From: Granulicella sp. S156
Lineage (GTDB): Bacteria; Acidobacteriota; Terriglobia; Terriglobales; Acidobacteriaceae
Direction: 5' to 3'
Assembly: GCF_009766105.1 (NCBI RefSeq)
Contig: NZ_LMUH01000006.1
Location: 124,001 to 188,000, forward strand
DNA: 64,000 nt
The position numbers and the translations under genes were made by a program. Of this stretch, positions 1 through 8,417 are shown piece after piece (the stretch's first letter is position 1; each line of letters begins with the position of its first letter). The notes beneath the pieces are model-generated. The model was not told the origin of the DNA. It worked only from the letters and a program-made list of their open reading frames with translations, and made no database searches.

Positions 1-129
1 GAGGACGTTGAGGACGCCATTCTTTTCTTCGGCTTCAAAGCCGCCGTCTTCCTCGGCACGGATAAGGGCCTGTTTCAAGGCTTCGAGGGCCTGGTCGGAT
101 TCGCGGCGGAAGATAATTTCATCGATCAT
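1..129 (-). CDS. cyaY: Frataxin-like iron donor protein, N-terminal fragment
   Basis: Only the first 43 codons are in the window; the gene runs off the left edge. The peptide begins MIDEIIFRRESDQALEAL and continues with an acidic EEDGGFEAEE stretch and ENGVLNV. This resembles the helix-1 acidic ridge and first beta strand of CyaY/frataxin, which supplies or regulates iron for Fe-S cluster assembly. The ATG at 127-129 is the most natural start. Assignment rests on a short fragment and could be wrong. The gene is divergent from the LacI-type regulator. Confidence 0.5.
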   Translation of the reverse strand, partial: MIDEIIFRRESDQALEALKQALIRAEEDGGFEAEEKNGVLNVL

Positions 130-155
130 TTGGAGACCAGTGTAAATGCATGCCG

Positions 156-169
156 TTCGAAATTTCGAA
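156..169. promoter_or_regulatory. 14-bp perfect palindrome, possible LacI-type operator
   Basis: TTCGAAATTTCGAA is a perfect dyad in the 102-bp gap between the divergent frataxin-like gene and the LacI-type gene. LacI-family proteins bind 14-20 bp palindromes and often control their own promoter, so an autoregulatory operator is a reasonable inference. The sequence lacks the central CG step common in LacI operators. Confidence 0.4.
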
Positions 170-231
170 AGGTTTCGTCATACTGGCCGTCAAACGTATA
201 TCTTGGTTGGCGACACAGGAGATGGTGCAGA

Positions 232-1314
232 ATGCCTGAAGAGAAAAAACAAGTCGTAAAAAAACCCATCAGTCAAAAGGCCCTGGCGGAGCATTTGAAG
301 CTTTCGCCGAGTACAGTTTCGCTTGTCATGAACGACGCTCCGCGGGCGAAGCTGATCCCCGAAGCGACGCGGAAACGCATTATCGATGCGGCGGCCAAGT
401 TCGACTACCGCCCAGATTTCTATGCAAAGTATCTGTACTCCAAGCGCAGCTTTACCGCTGCGGTGGTGCTGCCGGAGATTCGCGATCCCTATGCGTCGAC
501 GATACTTTCCGGCATCGACCGCAAGCTGACCCAGGAGAAGTATCTCTACTTCACAGCGAACCACTATAACCAGGAAGAGTTGATCCGCGAGTATCCGCGG
601 CGGCTGCTGGAACGTGCGGTGGAGGGGTTTCTGCTGATCAACACCAAGTTGGTCGCAGACCCAGGCAGGCCGACGGTGATGGTGGGCAGCGCTCCGAAGG
701 TGGAAGGTGTACCGCGGTTCGCGTTGAACAATCATCGTGGAGGCGCCCACGCCATGGAATACCTGGCCGGGCTCGGACACCGCCGTTTTGCGGTGATCAA
801 AGGACATCCATGGCGTGCAACCGCCAGCCAACGCTTCCAGGGGATTAGGGATAGTGCGAAGGAGCATGGCATTGTGCTGGACGAGCGCCTGGTAAAGGAA
901 CTGCACTCAGGAAATTTGCCCCATGAGGTTTCGATGCCCGAGGAAGGCTACCGCTGTGCGCTGGCGCTGCTGGCGGCGAAGGTTCCTTTCACGGCGTTGA
1001 TTACCTTCAACGACGTGACGGCAATCGGCGCGATTCGTGCCTTCCGCGAGGCCGGTTTGCGGGTTCCTGAAGACATCTCCGTCGTAGGGTTCGATGATAT
1101 CGAGAGCGCGGGGTATCTGACGCCCAGCCTGACGACACTGCGTCAGCCTTTGGCGCAGATGGGCGAGCTAGCGGCCGAGCATCTGATTGGGATCATTGAC
1201 AGAGGCGAGCCGCCGCTCTCAGAAGTTCTCGTAGACCCAGCCCTGATCGAGCGCGAATCGACGGCAGCCCTCGGTAAGAGCAAGGTGATCCCGAAGAAGG
1301 GGCCTCGACATTAG
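232..1314 (+). CDS. LacI family transcriptional regulator
   Basis: A 360-residue protein from the ATG at 232, preceded by AGGAGA at 217-222. A longer open frame back to 130 lacks a ribosome site and would overlap the palindrome. Residues 14-65 form the LacI helix-turn-helix (SQKALAEHLKLSPSTVSLVMN) and hinge. The rest is a periplasmic-binding-protein-like sugar sensor domain, including VPEDISVVGFDDIESAGYL and the PLTTLRQP-like C-terminal motif (here PSLTTLRQPLAQMGE). It is probably a cytoplasmic repressor for a sugar pathway. No sugar genes sit beside it, so the effector and regulon cannot be read here. Confidence 0.93.
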   Translation: MPEEKKQVVKKPISQKALAEHLKLSPSTVSLVMNDAPRAKLIPEATRKRIIDAAAKFDYRPDFYAKYLYSKRSFTAAVVLPEIRDPYASTILSGIDRKLTQEKYLYFTANHYNQEELIREYPRRLLERAVEGFLLINTKLVADPGRPTVMVGSAPKVEGVPRFALNNHRGGAHAMEYLAGLGHRRFAVIKGHPWRATASQRFQGIRDSAKEHGIVLDERLVKELHSGNLPHEVSMPEEGYRCALALLAAKVPFTALITFNDVTAIGAIRAFREAGLRVPEDISVVGFDDIESAGYLTPSLTTLRQPLAQMGELAAEHLIGIIDRGEPPLSEVLVDPALIERESTAALGKSKVIPKKGPRH

Positions 1315-1400
1315 GGACTGTCTATGTTGCCGCATAGATAGCCCGTCAGACGGTATCTGAACTTTTTAGCCGTTGGGAACGGGATAGGTTTTCCTTGACG

Positions 1401-1424
1401 CATGTTGTCATATTTGACAACATG
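1401..1424. promoter_or_regulatory. Inverted-repeat operator of the toxin-antitoxin pair
   Basis: CATGTTGTCA (1401-1410) and TGACAACATG (1415-1424) are perfect 10-bp inverted arms around TATT. The dyad lies 15 bases before the toxin start. A TTGACG -35-like hexamer at 1395-1400 abuts it, so a bound antitoxin would cover the promoter. Autoregulation of this kind is typical for HigA/XRE antitoxins. Confidence 0.75.
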
Positions 1425-1439
1425 TAAAGCAGCGAGAGA

Positions 1440-1787
1440 ATGACAAGAAAAACGCGACCCATTTCGTGGATCAAGGCGGCTCGTAAGGATTTCGACCGAT
1501 TTCCTGATGAAGCCCAAATGATCTGCTGGACTGCGCTGACGATTGCATCTGAGGGTGGGAAGGCAGATATTGTGAAGCCTTTACATGGGTTAGGCCCTGG
1601 AGTTCTCGAAATAGCGCTGCCCTATCGAGGGGATGCGTTTCGCGTCGTTTATGCGGTACAGATCGGAACCGATGTGTGGGTGATCCATGCTTTCCAGAAG
1701 AAGTCGACGCAAGGGATCAAGACCCCTAAACATGAAATCGAACTGATAAACGACCGCCTGAAAAGATTGAAGGAGATGCTTCGATGA
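1440..1787 (+). CDS. RelE/HigB-type toxin (Gp49-like)
   Basis: 115 residues, the usual size for the phage Gp49-like/HigB toxin family (ribosome-dependent mRNA interferases of the RelE fold). The core reads PLHGLGPGVLEIALPYRGDAFRVVYAV, then WVIHAFQKKSTQGIKTPKHEIELINDRL. FQKKS with the following T-P-x-x-E-I is the family signature. The stop overlaps the antitoxin start by 4 bases (ATGA), giving toxin-first order as in HigBA. Family membership is clear; mRNA cleavage activity is inferred from the family. Confidence 0.9.
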   Translation: MTRKTRPISWIKAARKDFDRFPDEAQMICWTALTIASEGGKADIVKPLHGLGPGVLEIALPYRGDAFRVVYAVQIGTDVWVIHAFQKKSTQGIKTPKHEIELINDRLKRLKEMLR

Positions 1788-2104
1788 AAAGCGAACCGAT
1801 GGAAGTTGTACGGGGCAGTGGGAACGTGTTCCGCGATTTTGGACGTGAACTGGCCGATGTCGAGCAACTCAAAGCTATTCTGGCGGCTGAAATCATCAAG
1901 ATGCTGGATCGAGATGGTCTAAGCGTTCGCGGTGCTCACGGTCGCACGGGAATTGCTGCTGCCGATTTCTCTCGCATTCGCAATGCCGACCTCCAACGGT
2001 TCACCTTGGATCGCCTGGTTTCGATCATCAATCGGCTGGGATCGCGGATCGAGATTAAGGTGAAAGTTCATCGTGTACAACCAGTTGAACGGGCAGCGGC
2101 ATAG
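1784..2104 (+). CDS. XRE-type antitoxin (HigA-like)
   Basis: 106 residues, translationally coupled to the toxin by a 4-base overlap. The C-terminal half carries a Cro/C1-type helix-turn-helix (SVRGAHGRTGIAAADFSRIRNADLQRFTLDRLVSIINRLG) of the HTH_37 type found in antitoxins paired with Gp49-like toxins. It should neutralise the upstream toxin and bind the inverted repeat at 1401-1424. The N-terminal 40 residues are probably the toxin-binding part, which is inference. Confidence 0.88.
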   Translation: MKSEPMEVVRGSGNVFRDFGRELADVEQLKAILAAEIIKMLDRDGLSVRGAHGRTGIAAADFSRIRNADLQRFTLDRLVSIINRLGSRIEIKVKVHRVQPVERAAA

Positions 2105-2119
2105 CCCAGAGATATTTCC

Positions 2120-3520
2120 CTAACTCTTCGGGTAGATGAAGTACACCAGGCCGAGGTAGTCGTCAGTGAGCAGGAAGCTGTCCGGTCCGATCTGCAGAAG
2201 GCCGCAGGGACGCCCGTGAATGACGGGTCTGCCATTCACCTTCGTGAGGAAGCCGGTGAGAAAGTCGCGTGGTGTGCGGTCGCCTGGAGTGAACTGCGTG
2301 AGCCGGTAGCCTGTGCCGATACGCTGATGCCCTGCGCCGTGCAGCGCAACGAGGAAGCTGCCATGCAGCAGAGGACTGTCGTTGCCAAAATAGGCTATGC
2401 CGAGTGGCGAACTGTGAGCGGCAAAGGTCGTGTAGGCTGCTGGGACGTCCTTGCAGGAGGTCAGAGGCTCAGGGACAGTCCCGAGGTCGGCGTTGGGGTC
2501 GGCTGTCGAGGCATGGCCCCCTCCCGCTGGCAGCAGGGTTCCAGCTTTGGCCAGCACAGGGCGATCGGCGACTGCAGGATCATCGGGCCCTGGATTCTCG
2601 GGCAGCGCTGTGGTGTCGAGCGTGGGCTTCCCATGGGCGAAGTAGCAAGTGGGCCAACCGTAGTTCACGTTGGTGAATGAGCCGAGGTGAACCCCTGCAA
2701 TCGCACCGGGCTTGGCGTTCGAGTCGAGCTCAAAGAAAGAGTCTTCGGGCAGGGTGTCGCCGAGATGGTCATCGCCCATGTTGCTGGCGAAGAGCGAGCC
2801 TCCATCGAGCCCCGGGATAAAGCGCAGGTCGACGGCGTTGCGCAGGCCATGCGCCAGAAGCTGCGGGTGGGAGCCATCGGGGTCCATAACGCTGAGCGAA
2901 GCGCGAATGACCTCGTGCTCGCGGCAGTAGTTGCAGGAGGAGCCCGCAGCGACGTAAATGCGGGTATGCCCATGCAGCGTAGCGACAGCGACGGTGCGGG
3001 TCAGATGCCAGCCTCCGTACTTGTAGTTCAGGCCGTAGTCGGGGTAGTGGATGAGAACCTGTGGTGGTGAACTCGGCGCGTTGTCGCCGGGGTTGTACTT
3101 ATAGCGCACCAGGCGGTCGGTGAGCGGCAGATAGAGCCACGTCTGATGGGTGGCAGGATCGGTCCAGAAGGCCAGGTTGTTGGGATTGCGCAGGTGGTCG
3201 AGATAGTGTGTGACGTGTGCGAAGGTGTGGGTCTTCTCGTTCCAGCCGTCGAGGATAAAGATGGAACCCTGCGTGTTATCGGCCAGGTCATACATTCCGG
3301 TAACAAAGATGCGGCCGTCAGGCGCCTGTGCGAAGAAGCGCACGCGATGCAGGCCGCTGGCTGCGACATTGATATCGAACTTCTCCGGCAAGGAGAGCGT
3401 GATGGATTTGCCGGGAGCATAGGTCAGGGTGTGCGAGGCGTTATTCGCCTGAGCCTGTAGCGATAAAGGCAGAATGCAGGCGGAAACGAGCAGAAGTAGA
3501 CGCTTAGATAAACGATTCAT
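2120..3520 (-). CDS. Secreted PQQ-dependent sugar dehydrogenase-like beta-propeller protein
   Basis: About 466 residues from the ATG at 3518-3520, which gives a signal peptide MNRLSKRLLLLVSACILPLS ending near AQA. Upstream ATGs extend the frame to 3577 and into the next gene, and none has a good ribosome site, so the start is uncertain. The mature part resembles the glucose/sorbosone dehydrogenase propeller fold: FAQAPDGRIFVTG, RNPNNLAFW, AAGSSCNYC, HGLRNAVDLRFIPG, NYGWPTCYF, HSSPLGIAYF and HGSFLVALHG. Proteins of this group oxidise aldoses in the periplasm with PQQ, but many acidobacterial members are uncharacterised. Four cysteines occur, including an unusual C-x2-C pair (CNYC). Last gene of the minus-strand run. 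Confidence 0.75.
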   Translation of the reverse strand: MNRLSKRLLLLVSACILPLSLQAQANNASHTLTYAPGKSITLSLPEKFDINVAASGLHRVRFFAQAPDGRIFVTGMYDLADNTQGSIFILDGWNEKTHTFAHVTHYLDHLRNPNNLAFWTDPATHQTWLYLPLTDRLVRYKYNPGDNAPSSPPQVLIHYPDYGLNYKYGGWHLTRTVAVATLHGHTRIYVAAGSSCNYCREHEVIRASLSVMDPDGSHPQLLAHGLRNAVDLRFIPGLDGGSLFASNMGDDHLGDTLPEDSFFELDSNAKPGAIAGVHLGSFTNVNYGWPTCYFAHGKPTLDTTALPENPGPDDPAVADRPVLAKAGTLLPAGGGHASTADPNADLGTVPEPLTSCKDVPAAYTTFAAHSSPLGIAYFGNDSPLLHGSFLVALHGAGHQRIGTGYRLTQFTPGDRTPRDFLTGFLTKVNGRPVIHGRPCGLLQIGPDSFLLTDDYLGLVYFIYPKS

Positions 3521-3561
3521 GCGGATAGTTAGACGGAACATAGGCAGGTGAAGTCGCCCGG

Positions 3562-4515
3562 TTACTTGGTTGGACACGGTCCCGAAGCCGCCGTTGGCTC
3601 AAACCGGAGCGCGGTGTCGGAAAAGAGAAATGGCTGACAGGTGAAGGTGCGCAGATGGGCGAGCTCATAGGATCGCGCGTTTCCCAGCGGATCGGTAGCC
3701 TCATGCGCGGATAGGTGGCCCGTTGCGGTCACCAGGTTGAAGTGTTTGGCAGGATCCGCAGGGTCCGGTTGCATCCAGCGCTGGACGACATTGCACCCTC
3801 CCGCAGGGTCCACGTGTTTTCCCGTAGCAGCAGAAGAGCAATCACGCGAGGCGGAGGCAAAGCTCATGGTGACGACTGCGCGGTTATTGAAGATGCGCAG
3901 GTGGGCTTCGTTCTCGGTGTAGCCGCCCTCACCGTCGGTCGCAACCGCATGGAAGACCACCTGATAGCGATCCTGCTGCAGCAGCGAGCGCGAGGTGCGG
4001 GCAAAGGTCGCTGGAGTCGTCCTGGGGTCATCGAACGAATCCGAGACGAACACGGTGGCAATGCGGCGCCAGTTGTCGCCATCAGGCATCAGGATCGCGG
4101 TGACGATGTGCTGATCGAGCTCGATCGTGAGCATCGCGTCGAGATCGTCCGTGCTGCCGAGGTCGGCGAACTCCAATTGGATGGAGTGCGGCCAGCCGAT
4201 ATGGCCGCGCTGCAGATATTGGCTGGGCGCGCCGAGAGCCGAGAGCGCAGCGGCCCGGGTGCGTTCGTCGTCCGAACGAAGCTGTCGCGTGAGCGACTGC
4301 GGTGCAGGCACGCCATAGTTGACCGCAACGAACTGAAGCGCCCCCAAGCCCGAGCTGACAGGCGCAATCGGCTGCGAGCCGATGATGCCTCCATGGGCAA
4401 ACGTCGAAGGCGGTGGTGCTGTTGGAGGGGAAGAACCCCCGTTATGGTGTTGGGCTGAAAGCTGCGGAGCCGCGAAGGCCAGTGCGCCGGCAAGGAAGAT
4501 CAAACTGCGGCGCAT
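3562..4515 (-). CDS. Secreted protein of unknown function
   Basis: 317 residues from the ATG at 4513-4515, with AGGAG 12 bases upstream on the coding strand. The N-terminus is a signal peptide (MRRSLIFLAGALAFAAPQLSA), followed by a Pro/Gly/Ser linker. The body has no motif I recognise. Five cysteines in the C-terminal half (DCSS, GGCN, TFTCQ, SGPCPTK) may form disulfides. It sits 50 bases after ssb and 41 bases before the propeller gene on the same strand, so co-transcription is plausible. Confidence 0.75.
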   Translation of the reverse strand: MRRSLIFLAGALAFAAPQLSAQHHNGGSSPPTAPPPSTFAHGGIIGSQPIAPVSSGLGALQFVAVNYGVPAPQSLTRQLRSDDERTRAAALSALGAPSQYLQRGHIGWPHSIQLEFADLGSTDDLDAMLTIELDQHIVTAILMPDGDNWRRIATVFVSDSFDDPRTTPATFARTSRSLLQQDRYQVVFHAVATDGEGGYTENEAHLRIFNNRAVVTMSFASASRDCSSAATGKHVDPAGGCNVVQRWMQPDPADPAKHFNLVTATGHLSAHEATDPLGNARSYELAHLRTFTCQPFLFSDTALRFEPTAASGPCPTK

Positions 4516-4565
4516 GGTCGATCGCGACTCCTGGTGTGACGAAAAAGACAACAAAGGGGACATGG

Positions 4566-5054
4566 TTAAAACGGAATATCTTCGTCGGTAATGCCCTGAT
4601 CAGCGTAATCGTTCGCGGGTGCGCTGGGGGCTGCGCTGGAGGCGCGAGCGCCTGAGTAGCTGCCTGAAGAGGCGGAAGACCGCTCATAGCTACCACCGCC
4701 GCTACCGCCTTCGGCACCGCGTCCGCCCAGCAGCGAGAGCTCGTTGACGAGGATCTCGGTCTTGTACTTCTTCTGGCCGGACTCTTTGTCGTCCCAAGAG
4801 CGGGTCTGGATCTTGCCTTCGACGAAGATCTGCGAGCCTTTTTTGACATAGTCGCGGACAACCTCCGCGGTGCGCTGGAAGCAGACGAGGTTATGCCACT
4901 CGGTCTTGTCTGCCCAGTTGCCCTGCTGATCCTTGGCGCGTTCCGCGGTCGCAAGCGAGAAGCTCGCGACGGTCATGCCGCCTGCAGTCGTACGAATCTC
5001 GGGGTCTTTACCAACATTCCCGAGGAGAAAAACTTTATTAACGCCTTTAGCCAT
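4566..5054 (-). CDS. ssb: Single-stranded DNA-binding protein
   Basis: 162 residues from the ATG at 5052-5054 (GGAG 8 bases upstream). The open frame extends further but the OB fold starts immediately here: MAKGVNKVFLLGNVGKDPEIR, then TEWHNLVCFQRTAEVV and GSQIFVEGKIQTRSW. A Gly/Ser-rich disordered tail leads to the conserved acidic tip ITDEDIPF, which docks partner proteins in replication and repair. Length and architecture are standard for a tetrameric bacterial SSB. It lies in a minus-strand run but probably has its own promoter. Confidence 0.97.
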   Translation of the reverse strand: MAKGVNKVFLLGNVGKDPEIRTTAGGMTVASFSLATAERAKDQQGNWADKTEWHNLVCFQRTAEVVRDYVKKGSQIFVEGKIQTRSWDDKESGQKKYKTEILVNELSLLGGRGAEGGSGGGSYERSSASSGSYSGARASSAAPSAPANDYADQGITDEDIPF

Positions 5055-5101
5055 GATTTGCTCCGTTCGGAAACGAGGATAGCAGAGACGGGGCAGAGGA
5101 T

Positions 5102-6493
5102 TTAGGGGTGGGGACGGCCTGGCACCCCTCCGGCGGGCGCTGGAACGCCTGATGCGGGCTTCTTGGGCGTCAGGAGAGGCGAAGGCCACTGCGCTCCCAC
5201 ACGGGCGATGGCGGAGTCGATTGTGCTCCCGCGAGCGAGGGCGTCTTCGTCGACCGGCTGGACCACACGAACGATGCCCTGGGCGTCGGTGAGGAGGAGA
5301 AGAGGCACATCCGTCGCTGCAAACTGGTCGAGCAGCGCCGGCTCTACGACGATTGTGGGCGTCTCGCGCAGCAGATTAGCAGCGTCGGACGGGTCGAACG
5401 CCGTGGATGCCGGCGCATCTTTGGCGGTGGCTCCGGGAGCGGGCGGTATAGGTTTGCGCGGCGGAACGGTCTGGGCGAGCAGGCCGTAGAGATACGCCTC
5501 ATGGTCGGCGACGGTGAAGACTGTCTCGGGAAACTGACTGCCCATCTGAACGCACTGCGCGCACCAGTCAGGGAAGAGGAGCAGGGCCGTCAAAGCGTTG
5601 ACTGCAGGCAGCTGCGGCAGCTTGCCCGGCATGCTCAGATACGAGAGTCCCGCGATCTTAGGCAGCGGCTTACCCAGCAGAGCGTAACGCTTTCGCGAGG
5701 CCGCGATGGGAATGGCTTCGTCCGGGGTCAGCGTTGTGGGCAGAGCGGCGTCGAGGGCGATGAGGGCTGCGGCAACATCGGCAGGCGGTACCTTCGCAAG
5801 CTGCTGAAGCGCAGGCAGCGTGAGGCCATCGGCATAGAGCTCATGCAGGGATTGCGGAGGTTCATCGGCTGACGCTGAGGCGGCCGGGGCGGCTGCTGAG
5901 GCGGCGGTAGCCTGCAGGAGAGCCAGAAGCAGGGGCTGGCGTAGCGTCGCAAGCGCGAGGGCGTCAGAGGTGTTGACGAACTGCATGTAGCTGATCGCCT
6001 CGCCGATCGTCTCGGCGGTCAGGGTATCGTAGGGCACGACGGTGAGCATGGTGCGCGCACTGGCCAGTGCGTCGGGCTCCTTCTTGAGATGGAGGTCGGC
6101 GTCGATCTGCCCGGCGTAGGCTTGGGCGAGCAGAGGTTTTGTGGGGGAATCGGCCGCGATGTAGAGCGTTGCAGCCTGGATGACCGAAGGCCACATCTGG
6201 CCCAGGGAACAGAGTCGGACAAGATCGATCAACGCCTCCCCGGTAAAGACCTTAGGGTCGCGTGCAGCGCAATCTTTTTGAGCGCGGTCCATGGCCACCT
6301 TGAGCGCCGCGATCTCGACGTCGGACCAGTTCGCGACGGAGTGACGCGTGACATCGAGCGGATGCATTGCATTGTCGTAGGCGGCTTTGGGAGAGAGTTG
6401 CTGAGGCGGTGGGGCTGGCGAGGTGTTCTGAGCCAGGGCCGTTGCGGAAAAGAGCAGCGTAGCGAGAAGAGTTCGGAGTTGCAGCTTGCGCAC
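5102..6493 (-). CDS. Exported protein with thioredoxin-like C-terminal region
   Basis: 463 residues from a GTG start with GAGGT 7 bases upstream on the coding strand. A signal peptide (RKLQLRTLLATLLFSATALAQ) is followed by an alpha-helical, Ala/Leu-rich TPR-like region to about residue 300. A thioredoxin-fold segment follows, with ALLLFPDWCAQC giving a C-A-Q-C redox motif. The tail is Pro-rich. The motif suggests a periplasmic thiol-disulfide role, but the extra helical domain is not part of a family I can name. It lies downstream of oxidase-assembly genes, so a link to cytochrome maturation is possible but unproven. Confidence 0.7.
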   Translation of the reverse strand: MRKLQLRTLLATLLFSATALAQNTSPAPPPQQLSPKAAYDNAMHPLDVTRHSVANWSDVEIAALKVAMDRAQKDCAARDPKVFTGEALIDLVRLCSLGQMWPSVIQAATLYIAADSPTKPLLAQAYAGQIDADLHLKKEPDALASARTMLTVVPYDTLTAETIGEAISYMQFVNTSDALALATLRQPLLLALLQATAASAAAPAASASADEPPQSLHELYADGLTLPALQQLAKVPPADVAAALIALDAALPTTLTPDEAIPIAASRKRYALLGKPLPKIAGLSYLSMPGKLPQLPAVNALTALLLFPDWCAQCVQMGSQFPETVFTVADHEAYLYGLLAQTVPPRKPIPPAPGATAKDAPASTAFDPSDAANLLRETPTIVVEPALLDQFAATDVPLLLLTDAQGIVRVVQPVDEDALARGSTIDSAIARVGAQWPSPLLTPKKPASGVPAPAGGVPGRPHP

Positions 6494-6535
6494 GGCCGGG
6501 ACCTCGAAGTTCGGCCAGAATAGCAGGGTCAGAGG

Positions 6536-6766
6536 CTATGAGCGCCTGCGGAGATCCCCAAGCAGCTTCGCAAACCCCAGCAGCAGTGTGAGCACGCCTG
6601 TTGGCAGGCAGCCCATCGCCAGCATCAGGGCGAGCCATCCGCTGGTAGTGTGTGGACCCTGTTTGGTAACGCCGCCGAAGGCTGTCAGCATCAGGACCGC
6701 CGCGACCGCTCCTGTAAGGAAGATAGCGGCGCCGGTGCGGAGGAGTTTGCGAGTGTCTGGGTGCAT
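6536..6766 (-). CDS. Small two-helix membrane protein
   Basis: 76 residues from the ATG at 6764-6766, replacing a longer artificial frame. Two hydrophobic segments are visible: TGAAIFLTGAVAAVLMLTAFGG and GWLALMLAMGCLPTGVLTLLLG. A basic RRRS tail ends the protein. It sits between the DUF420 gene and the thioredoxin-like gene on the same strand with gaps of about 40 bases. Function unknown; the position suggests a minor respiratory-membrane component. Confidence 0.65.
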   Translation of the reverse strand: MHPDTRKLLRTGAAIFLTGAVAAVLMLTAFGGVTKQGPHTTSGWLALMLAMGCLPTGVLTLLLGFAKLLGDLRRRS

Positions 6767-6806
6767 AGGGGGCAGAAAACAGGTAGAGCAGAAAAGAGAG
6801 GCCGTA

Positions 6807-7364
6807 TTAGCGGTAAGCGGCCAGCATCGCATACACCACGACGCCGGTGACCGACACATAAAGCCAGATGGGATAGGTCCAGCGCGCGAGCTTGCGGTGC
6901 GCTGGAAAACGGCCCGTAAGCGAGAGGAAGAAGGTGATGAGAATCATCGGCAGCGCAACCACGCTGAGGAAGATGTGGGAGATCAGCAGCGCGAAGTAGG
7001 TGACGCGCAGAGCGTGGCCCTGGCCGAGAAACCGCATATCGCCGTGCAGCGCATGGTTGACGATGTAGCTGACCAGAAACAGGCTTGAAACCAGGAATGC
7101 GCCAAACATGCTGTTGCGGTGCGCCGTAATCCTGCGCCGCATGATGAAGCGGTAGCCAAATATCAGAAACACTGTGCAGAGCGTATTGAACGTGGCATTG
7201 AGTGCTGGCAGGAAGGCAAGCTGTGTTCCTGCGACGTCCGTCGGCTGGTGGTAGTAGACCAGCCAGGCGAGAAAGAGCGACGCCGCGGCACTGATGCCGA
7301 TGATCGTAGCGACGATCGAGAGCGGTGTGCGGTAGTTCGGATTTTCGTTGGCAATCGCTGGCAT
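6807..7364 (-). CDS. DUF420 membrane protein (CtaM-like, cytochrome oxidase assembly)
   Basis: 185 residues with about five transmembrane helices. The family features are visible: PALNATFNTLCTVFLIFGY, the IMRRRITAHRNSMF loop, SYIVNHALHGD and RKLARWTYPIWLYVSVTGV. Conserved histidines in these loops may bind metal or haem. DUF420 includes Bacillus CtaM, needed for haem-copper oxidase activity. The gene follows ctaB by 26 bases, which supports an oxidase biogenesis role. The oxidase subunits themselves are not in the window. Confidence 0.88.
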   Translation of the reverse strand: MPAIANENPNYRTPLSIVATIIGISAAASLFLAWLVYYHQPTDVAGTQLAFLPALNATFNTLCTVFLIFGYRFIMRRRITAHRNSMFGAFLVSSLFLVSYIVNHALHGDMRFLGQGHALRVTYFALLISHIFLSVVALPMILITFFLSLTGRFPAHRKLARWTYPIWLYVSVTGVVVYAMLAAYR

Positions 7365-7390
7365 TTAATTCTTTCGTTCGTGAGCAGAGG

Positions 7391-8398
7391 TTAGAACAAC
7401 AGACGGCCCTGGGCATTGAGCATCATCGCCAACAGCAGCAGCGGCAGATACATCACGGACACCTTGAGCAGCTGGCGGGCGAGCGCACGGTTCTCCGGGG
7501 CTTCCGGGTTGCGTGTGATAGCTGCGAAGCGGATGGTCGCGTAGAGATACCAGATGCCGAGCACTCCTGCGACAACGGCATAGGGCAGTCCGGTGATATG
7601 TAGCCACGTCGGCCACAGGCTTACCGGGATCATCAACACGGCATAGAACAGCGACTGGACAACCGAGGATCGGGCGGCGTCGCGCACAGGCTCCTGGGTC
7701 GCGGTTACACGGATGCCGGCCTGCGCGTAGTCTGCGCGGTACATCCAGCCGATGGCCATGAAGTGCGGGAACTGCCAGACGAAGAGGATGGCAAACAGCG
7801 CGACGGCGGGCCACTCGATGAGCCCGCGTGCGGCGGTCCAGCCGATGAGCGGCGGCAGCGCTCCGGGGAAGGCTCCAATGAAGGTGTTGAGCGTGGTGAT
7901 GCGCTTAAGTGGCGTATAGATCGCCACATACCCCACGGCGGTGAGCAGCGTCAGCGTGCCCGTGAGTGGGTTGGTGGCATACGCCAGATAGAGCGAGCCG
8001 CCGAAGACAAGCAGGAAGCCAAGGATTAATCCGTGTGCTAGCCCGATACGATGCTGCGCCATTGGCCGCGAGGCGGTACGCGGCATAAGGCCGTCAGTGG
8101 TGCGCTCCAGCGCCTGATTCAGCGCGCTCGAGCCCGCAGTGACGATGGCAATGCCTGCGAGCGCTTCGATGAGTCCAATATGAAACGGACTGATCCCCGA
8201 ACGCAGCGACCCGAGGTAGAAACCGGCCGCCGCGGTGATGATGACCATCGTTGAGACGCGCACCTTGAAGAGCGCCGCATAATCGGCGAGCAGCGAGGAA
8301 CTGCTCGCGCGCGAGTGAAGAGTCGTAGATGTGGCAGTGACGGGCACGTTGAGCTTTAAGGATAGCCCATCACCCGCAGGTTGGCGGGCGGTACTCAT
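7391..8398 (-). CDS. ctaB: Protohaem IX farnesyltransferase (haem O synthase)
   Basis: 335 residues of the UbiA prenyltransferase superfamily with eight to nine membrane helices. The first polyprenyl-binding motif reads NQALERTTDGLMPRTASRP; the second region has YTPLKRITTLNTFIGAFPGALPPLIGW and DYAQAGIRV. It converts haem B to haem O for terminal oxidases. The first acidic position of the usual N-x3-D-x3-D motif is Glu here, while the second Asp is kept. The first 35 residues are Ser/Thr-rich and outside the core, and AAGG-like bases directly touch the ATG, so a slightly later start is possible. Confidence 0.95.
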   Translation of the reverse strand: MSTARQPAGDGLSLKLNVPVTATSTTLHSRASSSSLLADYAALFKVRVSTMVIITAAAGFYLGSLRSGISPFHIGLIEALAGIAIVTAGSSALNQALERTTDGLMPRTASRPMAQHRIGLAHGLILGFLLVFGGSLYLAYATNPLTGTLTLLTAVGYVAIYTPLKRITTLNTFIGAFPGALPPLIGWTAARGLIEWPAVALFAILFVWQFPHFMAIGWMYRADYAQAGIRVTATQEPVRDAARSSVVQSLFYAVLMIPVSLWPTWLHITGLPYAVVAGVLGIWYLYATIRFAAITRNPEAPENRALARQLLKVSVMYLPLLLLAMMLNAQGRLLF

Positions 8399-8417
8399 CC
8401 TTCACCGGGGAATGGGG

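Noticed and set aside
3715-4458. 247-codon plus-strand frame opposite a secreted protein gene
   Set aside because: Arg-rich antisense text; the minus-strand gene has a signal peptide and fits the operon.
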